A DNA stretch of 20,580 bases from Flavobacterium sp. (GTDB lineage: Bacteria > Bacteroidota > Bacteroidia > Flavobacteriales > Flavobacteriaceae). The position numbers and the translations under genes were made by a program. Below, one piece after another: positions 16,115 to 20,580 of the stretch. The DNA lies in contig JAGORP010000029.1 of NCBI GenBank assembly GCA_018062725.1, positions 1 through 20,580 on the forward strand, in the 5' to 3' direction. Position 1 is the first letter of the stretch; the number at the start of each line of letters is the position of its first letter. Under the pieces are notes generated by a model, which saw nothing but the letters and a program-made list of their open reading frames with translations, was not told where the DNA came from and made no database searches.

Positions 16115-17389
16115 TTAATACACTTCTTCTAATGCTTTCTCTATGGTTTGATAGACTTTTTCCAATTGGTTATCAGAAATAATATACGGAGGTAAAATGT
16201 AGACGATATTTCCTACCGGACGCAAAATGATTCCGTTTTCAATAAAAAAAGTATAGAGTTTGTTTCGGAAGTTCCCATAATAGGATTCGTTACTTTCGGT
16301 TTTGAATTCCATGGCAAAAATCACCCCCAAAACACGCGTGGTTGCAACTCTTTGATGCTTTTCAATTTGTTTTTGAAATGCCAAATGACGCTTATTCACT
16401 CGTTGGATATTTTGTTGCATGGCATCCGATTCCAACAATTGAATACTGGCTAAAGCCGCGGCACAACCGGTTGGATTTGCGGTAAAAGTATGTCCGTGAA
16501 ACAGGGCTTTATTTACATCGTCATCATAAAAACCTTCGAAGATTTGTTGTGTAAAGGTGGTAATCGCCATCGGAATAGTCCCTCCCGTTAAGGCTTTCGA
16601 CAAACACATCATATCGGGTTGAGTGGTTAAATAATCACAGGCGAAGTTTTTTCCGGTCTTTCCAAAACCCGTCATTACTTCATCGGCAATTGTAAACACC
16701 TCATGTTTTTGACAAAGGGAAATTAATTTATCTAATTCCGACGCTTCATACATTACCATTCCTGCGGCACCTTGCACTAGTGGTTCGAAAATAAATCCGG
16801 CGAATTCATTGGTTGAAAGTAATTTTTCCAAAGCTTCCAAAGTGACGTTTTCATTCCCTTTTGTAGGAACTGGAATGCGGACCACATCAATCATAGATCC
16901 TCGAAATGCTTCTGTAAAAAAAGAAATACCACTTGCTGCCATCGCGGCGAAAGTATCTCCGTGAAATGCATTTTCGAAAGCAAGTATTTTTGTCCGTTTT
17001 TCTCCTTTATTGTAAAAATATTGTAGGGCTACTTTGATGGCGATTTCCACAGCTGTCGAACCATTGTCGGAAAAAAATAGCTTCTTTTGATTGTTGGGTA
17101 AAATTTCCATTAATTTTTCGGAAACCTGAACTGCAGGTTCGTGTGTGAATCCACCGAAAAGCACATGTTCTAAAGTAGTCAATTGCTTGTAAATTGCATC
17201 GGCAATAAATGTATTGGAATGTCCGAACGGATTCACCCACCACGAAGCAATAGCATCGATGTATTGGTTGTTATTTTCGTCCCACAACAAAGTGCCTTGT
17301 CCTTTTGTAATGGCAATATGAGGTTGCGCGGTTTTGTGCTGCGTATACGGGTGCCAATTGTATTGGTTATCTCTTTCTGATAAGTTCAT
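16115..17389 (-). CDS. bioA: Adenosylmethionine--8-amino-7-oxononanoate aminotransferase
   Basis: BioA converts KAPA to DAPA in biotin synthesis, using S-adenosylmethionine as amino donor and pyridoxal phosphate as cofactor. The 424 residues start at the ATG at 17389 (MNLSERDNQYNWHPYTQHK). An in-frame TTG seven codons upstream is less likely. The substrate-binding WHPYTQ motif is at 12-17. ASWWVNPFGHSN, the SDNGSTAVE PLP-phosphate loop (107-115), the IADEVMTGFGKTG segment with Asp236, and the PLP lysine Lys265 in CLSKALTGG follow in the expected order. It lies 84 bases after bioD and 78 bases before the ketoacyl synthase, all on the minus strand. Confidence 0.96.
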   Translation of the reverse strand: MNLSERDNQYNWHPYTQHKTAQPHIAITKGQGTLLWDENNNQYIDAIASWWVNPFGHSNTFIADAIYKQLTTLEHVLFGGFTHEPAVQVSEKLMEILPNNQKKLFFSDNGSTAVEIAIKVALQYFYNKGEKRTKILAFENAFHGDTFAAMAASGISFFTEAFRGSMIDVVRIPVPTKGNENVTLEALEKLLSTNEFAGFIFEPLVQGAAGMVMYEASELDKLISLCQKHEVFTIADEVMTGFGKTGKNFACDYLTTQPDMMCLSKALTGGTIPMAITTFTQQIFEGFYDDDVNKALFHGHTFTANPTGCAAALASIQLLESDAMQQNIQRVNKRHLAFQKQIEKHQRVATTRVLGVIFAMEFKTESNESYYGNFRNKLYTFFIENGIILRPVGNIVYILPPYIISDNQLEKVYQTIEKALEEVY

Positions 17390-17473
17390 TTTTTTTAGAT
17401 AAAAGAGCAAAGAAAAAAGAAAAAAGACACTACTTATATCAGTGACTTATCTTCCTGTTTCTTTCTTCTTAAT

Positions 17474-18091
17474 TTATAATTGCAACAAGTTTTCACGGAA
17501 TAAATCAGCGTAATAGTTGACTACATTTTGATCGAAATACGGTTCTTGCTCAATTCGACCGATGCAGTTTACTCCTGTTTTATTCAGAATAATTTCTTCA
17601 GTAGCTTGATTTTCATCTCCTGAAAAAATAATTCCGGCAATAGACAACTTTCGATTTTTTAAGGATTCAATGGTTAAAAGCGTATGATTGATACTTCCTA
17701 AATAATGCCGTGAAACCACAATAACTTTATAATCTTTTTGAATTAAATCGATTACACAATCGGTATCATTTAGCGGAACAAAAACACCTCCAGCCCCTTC
17801 AACCACAAGATGATTGTTGGTTTTAGGTTCGGTGATTTTTTTTAAATCGATTGACAAGCCGTCGATTTTCGCTGCTAAATGTGGACTTGCAGGCATGTTC
17901 AGTTTATAACTATTCTCGTGAAATTGAGATGTAGGATTTGAAATATAGGATTTGACTTTGTGGGTATCACTAAAATCTAAATCTCCTGCTTGAACGGGTT
18001 TCCAATAATCGGCTTCTAAAGCTTGTACACAAATTGCCGAAGCAATAGTTTTTCCTACATCGGTTCCGATTCCTGTGATAAATAGTTTCAT
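17474..18091 (-). CDS. bioD: ATP-dependent dethiobiotin synthetase
   Basis: BioD closes the ureido ring of dethiobiotin from DAPA, CO2 and ATP. The 205 residues are the normal length. The P-loop is GIGTDVGKT (7-15). The substrate segment YWKPVQAGD is at 29-37, and VVEGAGGVFVPLN at 96-108 contains the conserved VEGAGG. The product starts at the ATG at 18091. Its leader contains a tandem 20-base repeat, which begins 15 bases upstream and also covers the bioF stop codon. It sits between bioF and bioA on the same strand. Confidence 0.95.
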   Translation of the reverse strand: MKLFITGIGTDVGKTIASAICVQALEADYWKPVQAGDLDFSDTHKVKSYISNPTSQFHENSYKLNMPASPHLAAKIDGLSIDLKKITEPKTNNHLVVEGAGGVFVPLNDTDCVIDLIQKDYKVIVVSRHYLGSINHTLLTIESLKNRKLSIAGIIFSGDENQATEEIILNKTGVNCIGRIEQEPYFDQNVVNYYADLFRENLLQL

Positions 18092-18100
18092 GTGCTTCGT

Positions 18101-18146
18101 TTAACCGCAAAGTTCGCAAAGATTAAGCAAAGTTCGCAAGGATTAA
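18101..18146. repeat. Tandem 20-bp dispersed repeat between bioF and bioD
   Basis: GCAAAGTTCGCAAAGATTAA (18107-18126) is followed directly by a second copy (18127-18146) with one mismatch (A to G at 18140). It is preceded by TTAACC (18101-18106). The bioF TAA stop (18143-18145) lies inside the second copy. The same core recurs at 16053-16071. Confidence 0.85.
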
Positions 18147-19291
18147 AAAATTAATTTAGAAAGTGTATCTAGTACTAATGAGATTTCTTCTTTCGAATTG
18201 TAGGAATGCAAACAAAAACGCAATCGTTCTTGTCCTTCCGGAACGGTTGGTGATAAAATCGGTTTCACGTCAAAGCCTTTTTCTTGTAATTGTGATGCTA
18301 TGGTTTTGACTTTTTCGTTTCCAGGAATAATCGCGCATTGTATGGCCGATTTACTATAGACAAACATATTTTTTAATCCGAGTAGCATTTTCTCCTGATT
18401 AAAATGAATCGTATTTTCTTTTAATTTTTGAATCGAGTTAGTATCTGATGCCAATTGCTGGTAAGCTATTAAAATAGTTGCCACAGCATGTGGAGAAAGT
18501 CCTGTGGTATAAATAAAACTTCGGGCGAAATTAACTAAATACTGTTGCAACTCTGAACTTCCTAAAATTGCAGCGCCATGGCACCCTAATCCTTTTCCGA
18601 AGGTCATAATTCGGGCAAAAATGCGACGGTGTAAATGCAAATGCTGCAGCAGTCCTTCTCCTTTGTCACCAAAAACACCTAAAGCATGTGCTTCATCGAC
18701 TACCAAATAGCAATTGTATTTTTCGCACAATTCGACCATTTCTTCTAGATTGGGGGAATCGCCATCCATAGAATAAACCGATTCTATAACTACATAAAGA
18801 GAAAAGTCATTAGGGATAGAAGAGTGTTTCTGAATTAATTTCTCCAAATCCGTTACATCGTTATGATCAAATTTATAGGATTTTGCATTCGACATTTGAA
18901 TGCCGTCACGAATGGAAGCATGACACAATTCATCAAACAAAATCACATCATTCCGTTGCGGTACGGCGCTAAAAAAACCCACGTTGGCATCGTAGCCCGA
19001 ATTGAAAATTAACGCCGCATCACATTCGTGAAATTGCGCAATAAATGCTTCCGTTTCTTGATAGAGTACATGGTTGCCGGAAATCAATCTTGAACCCGTA
19101 GCGCCGTTAATTTTAAGGTTATTTTCAATCAAAAATTGGTGCGTGGCATCAAATATTACTTCCGCTTTTGAAAAACCCAAATAATCATTGGAAGCAAAAT
19201 CAATTTGATTAGTAGCGATTGGCAAACTTCGCAAAGCATTTTTTTGCTCTCGTTGTGCTAGTTTATTGGATAATGATTGTGGAAGTCTCAT
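18143..19291 (-). CDS. bioF: 8-amino-7-oxononanoate synthase
   Basis: BioF is a PLP enzyme of the alpha-oxoamine synthase family that condenses pimeloyl-ACP or pimeloyl-CoA with L-alanine to give KAPA. The 382 residues match the family. Visible are IDFASNDYLGFSK (30-42), GATGSRLISGNH (63-74), the VVDEAHALGVFG motif with Asp199 and His202, and the PLP lysine Lys233 in TFGKGLGCHGA. Close relatives such as serine palmitoyltransferase and KBL share these motifs; the adjacent bioD and bioA decide the call. The ATG at 19291 is the start. It is the first bio gene and has a candidate promoter of its own directly before the ATG. Confidence 0.95.
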   Translation of the reverse strand: MRLPQSLSNKLAQREQKNALRSLPIATNQIDFASNDYLGFSKAEVIFDATHQFLIENNLKINGATGSRLISGNHVLYQETEAFIAQFHECDAALIFNSGYDANVGFFSAVPQRNDVILFDELCHASIRDGIQMSNAKSYKFDHNDVTDLEKLIQKHSSIPNDFSLYVVIESVYSMDGDSPNLEEMVELCEKYNCYLVVDEAHALGVFGDKGEGLLQHLHLHRRIFARIMTFGKGLGCHGAAILGSSELQQYLVNFARSFIYTTGLSPHAVATILIAYQQLASDTNSIQKLKENTIHFNQEKMLLGLKNMFVYSKSAIQCAIIPGNEKVKTIASQLQEKGFDVKPILSPTVPEGQERLRFCLHSYNSKEEISLVLDTLSKLIF

Positions 19292-19295
19292 AGTA

Positions 19296-19303
19296 CAAAG
19301 GTA
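19296..19303 (-). promoter_or_regulatory. Candidate -7 box of the biotin cluster
   Basis: On the minus strand this reads TACCTTTG, an exact TAnnTTTG match, ending 4 bases before the bioF ATG. This is the same spacing as in front of plsC and would give a leaderless transcript. No BirA-type operator palindrome is visible around it. Confidence 0.45.
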
Positions 19304-19329
19304 AAGTATAACGGACTTAGAATGCTACT

Positions 19330-19806
19330 TTATAAAAAAACAGCTCCTATTTTTATCACATTTTTAAGTGCATCGACATCTATGAACAAGCAACCTCTAG
19401 TATCTTTTATTTTAAAATTAAAATCGGCGGCATACATTTTTTTTATGAGTTCATGTTTCGTCACTACACTGTCATAATTGGTTCCGATGGTAAGTCCGTT
19501 CAATTTCCACTTTTTATTGGTAATGATAATGCTTTTGATTTGACCATTTTGCATTTCGATAACCAAACCATCGTAGGTTAATGTAAATATGGGAGCTTCG
19601 TCCTTTTCATACACTTGTTTATCGATAGCACTTGCTTTTCCAATAATTGCTTGGATTTTATCGGGATCGGATTTTATACAACTGTTGATACTTTTCCCTG
19701 TTTTAGCATTTTGCAAAGGTAACGAACAGGAAGTTTGTTGGGCTATAACGGTATTTACAGTTACCAAAAAAAGTACGGTAAAAAGGTGTATGATATTTGT
19801 TTTCAT
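19330..19806 (-). CDS. Small secreted protein of unknown function
   Basis: The 158 residues start at the ATG at 19806 with a signal peptide (about 1-22, ending VIAQ) and an alanine cleavage site. There is no lipobox cysteine at the right place. The mature part has four cysteines, QTSCSLPLQ and NSCIKSDPDKIQ near its start and RGCLFIDVDAL near its end among them, and mixed alpha/beta character, with KKWKLNGLTIGTNYDSVV in the middle. I do not recognise the family. It ends 38 bases before bioF on the same strand, so readthrough into the biotin genes is possible, although bioF seems to have a promoter in the gap. No functional link to biotin is suggested. Confidence 0.7.
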   Translation of the reverse strand: MKTNIIHLFTVLFLVTVNTVIAQQTSCSLPLQNAKTGKSINSCIKSDPDKIQAIIGKASAIDKQVYEKDEAPIFTLTYDGLVIEMQNGQIKSIIITNKKWKLNGLTIGTNYDSVVTKHELIKKMYAADFNFKIKDTRGCLFIDVDALKNVIKIGAVFL

Positions 19807-19835
19807 GGTCTCAATTTTCTAAAACTAAAGTATAA

Positions 19836-19865
19836 AAAAAGCCAAACATTTCTGCTTGGCTTTTT
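19836..19865. terminator. Bidirectional-type terminator downstream of atpC
   Basis: AAAAAGCCAA (19836-19845) pairs with TTGGCTTTTT (19856-19865) around a 10-base loop. On the minus strand the stem is followed by a T run, as expected for the end of the atpD-atpC transcript. It lies 20 bases past the atpC stop. Confidence 0.85.
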
Positions 19866-19884
19866 CATTATTTTAAAGCAATGT

Positions 19885-20166
19885 TTAGTCGGCTAATACA
19901 ATTACTTTATTATCGTTCATTTCGATAGTTCCAGAAGAAATTGGCAACCAAAAAGTTTGTTCGTTTACTTTATTGAATTTATCAGCAAATTCCTTTGCAA
20001 TTTTCAAATTAGAACCTACAATTTTTACGTTTCCTTCTTTCAATAATGACACAATTGGTGCGTGATTATTTAACATTTGGAACTCACCATTTACACCAGG
20101 AACGGCTACTGAAGTAACTTCTCCTGAAAATAATTTGGCTTCTGGTGATACTATTTCTAAAATCAT
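19885..20166 (-). CDS. atpC: F1F0 ATP synthase epsilon subunit, short form
   Basis: Epsilon is part of the central stalk of F1 and couples rotation to the beta subunits. The 93 residues comprise only the N-terminal beta-sandwich: MILEIVSPEAKLFSGEV, VAVPGVNGEFQMLNNHAP with the typical GEF..L.NHAP pattern, and IEMNDNKVIVLAD at the end. The C-terminal two-helix domain, which inhibits ATP hydrolysis in Escherichia coli and Bacillus (about 130-140 residues in all), is absent. The stop is clean and is followed by a terminator, so this is the natural length rather than a truncation. Short epsilon subunits are known in Bacteroidota. It follows atpD by 78 bases. Confidence 0.93.
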   Translation of the reverse strand: MILEIVSPEAKLFSGEVTSVAVPGVNGEFQMLNNHAPIVSLLKEGNVKIVGSNLKIAKEFADKFNKVNEQTFWLPISSGTIEMNDNKVIVLAD

Positions 20167-20173
20167 CTTTTTT

Positions 20174-20244
20174 AATTGATAACTGATAATTGATAATTGA
20201 TAATTATGTGAATTGTCAATTGTTAATTATCCATTGTTAATTGA
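20174..20244. repeat. Tandem and imperfect inverted repeat between atpD and atpC
   Basis: Four 7-base units run 20178-20205: GATAACT then GATAATT three times. The second half (about 20211-20244, with TCAATTGTTAATTATC and TTGTTAATTGATTA) is roughly the reverse complement of the first. The whole block could fold as an A/T-rich hairpin in the intergenic part of the ATP synthase mRNA. Confidence 0.7.

Positions 20245-20580
<336 letters not shown>

Noticed and set aside
17390..17473. Hairpin with T-rich tail between bioD and bioA on the minus strand
   Set aside because: The possible stem (CACT with AGTG around 9 bases) is only four base pairs, so it is too weak to call a terminator or attenuator. 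The gap is otherwise a purine/pyrimidine-skewed spacer.
20178..20205. CRISPR-like short repeats between atpD and atpC
   Set aside because: The 7-base units are directly adjacent with no spacers, so this is a simple tandem repeat.

Overview
The window is AT-rich DNA from the Bacteroidota, most likely a Flavobacterium or close relative. The evidence is a very large secreted protein ending in a type IX secretion (T9SS) type A sorting domain, a signal-peptide lipoprotein with an acidic stretch after its cysteine, a short ATP synthase epsilon subunit, promoter-like TAnnTTTG boxes, and a lack of clear Shine-Dalgarno sequences. All gene calls come from reading the sequence; no database search was run.

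Layout. Bases 1-354 are the end of an unrecognised gene, closed by a strong terminator. A plus-strand tRNA-dihydrouridine synthase (425-1402) converges on a minus-strand pair, trpS then an MFS transporter (3597-1405 region). A plsC-type acyltransferase (3673-4434, plus) is divergent from trpS. Next comes a minus-strand three-gene unit: a small lipoprotein (7384-6971), an ECF sigma factor (6954-6415) and a 639-residue membrane protein (6418-4499). Then recA (8483-7479, minus), the 1843-residue T9SS cargo protein (14146-8615, minus) and recX (14380-14856, plus). A minus-strand biotin cluster runs bioF, bioD, bioA and a beta-ketoacyl synthase (19291 down to 14864). A small secreted protein (19806-19330) lies upstream of it. 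The window ends with atpC and the end of atpD, both minus strand.

How the genes work together. The most interesting unit is 4499-7384. The 639-residue protein has a short cytoplasmic segment like an anti-sigma factor, one inner-membrane helix, about 330 residues of low-complexity linker, and a C-terminal outer-membrane beta-barrel ending in Phe. It overlaps the sigma gene by 4 bases. This matches the layout of the dual membrane-spanning anti-sigma factors described in Bacteroides, and here a probable surface lipoprotein leads the operon. It looks like a direct outer-membrane-to-sigma-factor signalling device.

The biotin cluster supplies the KAPA, DAPA and dethiobiotin steps plus a condensing enzyme that may act in pimeloyl synthesis. 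bioB, bioC and bioH are not in the window. The cluster carries several short dispersed repeats, one of which appears to have entered the ketoacyl synthase reading frame.

There is no gene-free stretch above 300 bases. The longest gap is 14147-14379 (233 bases) between the T9SS cargo gene and recX; it holds only candidate promoters. No tRNA, rRNA, CRISPR array, insertion sequence or phage gene was seen.
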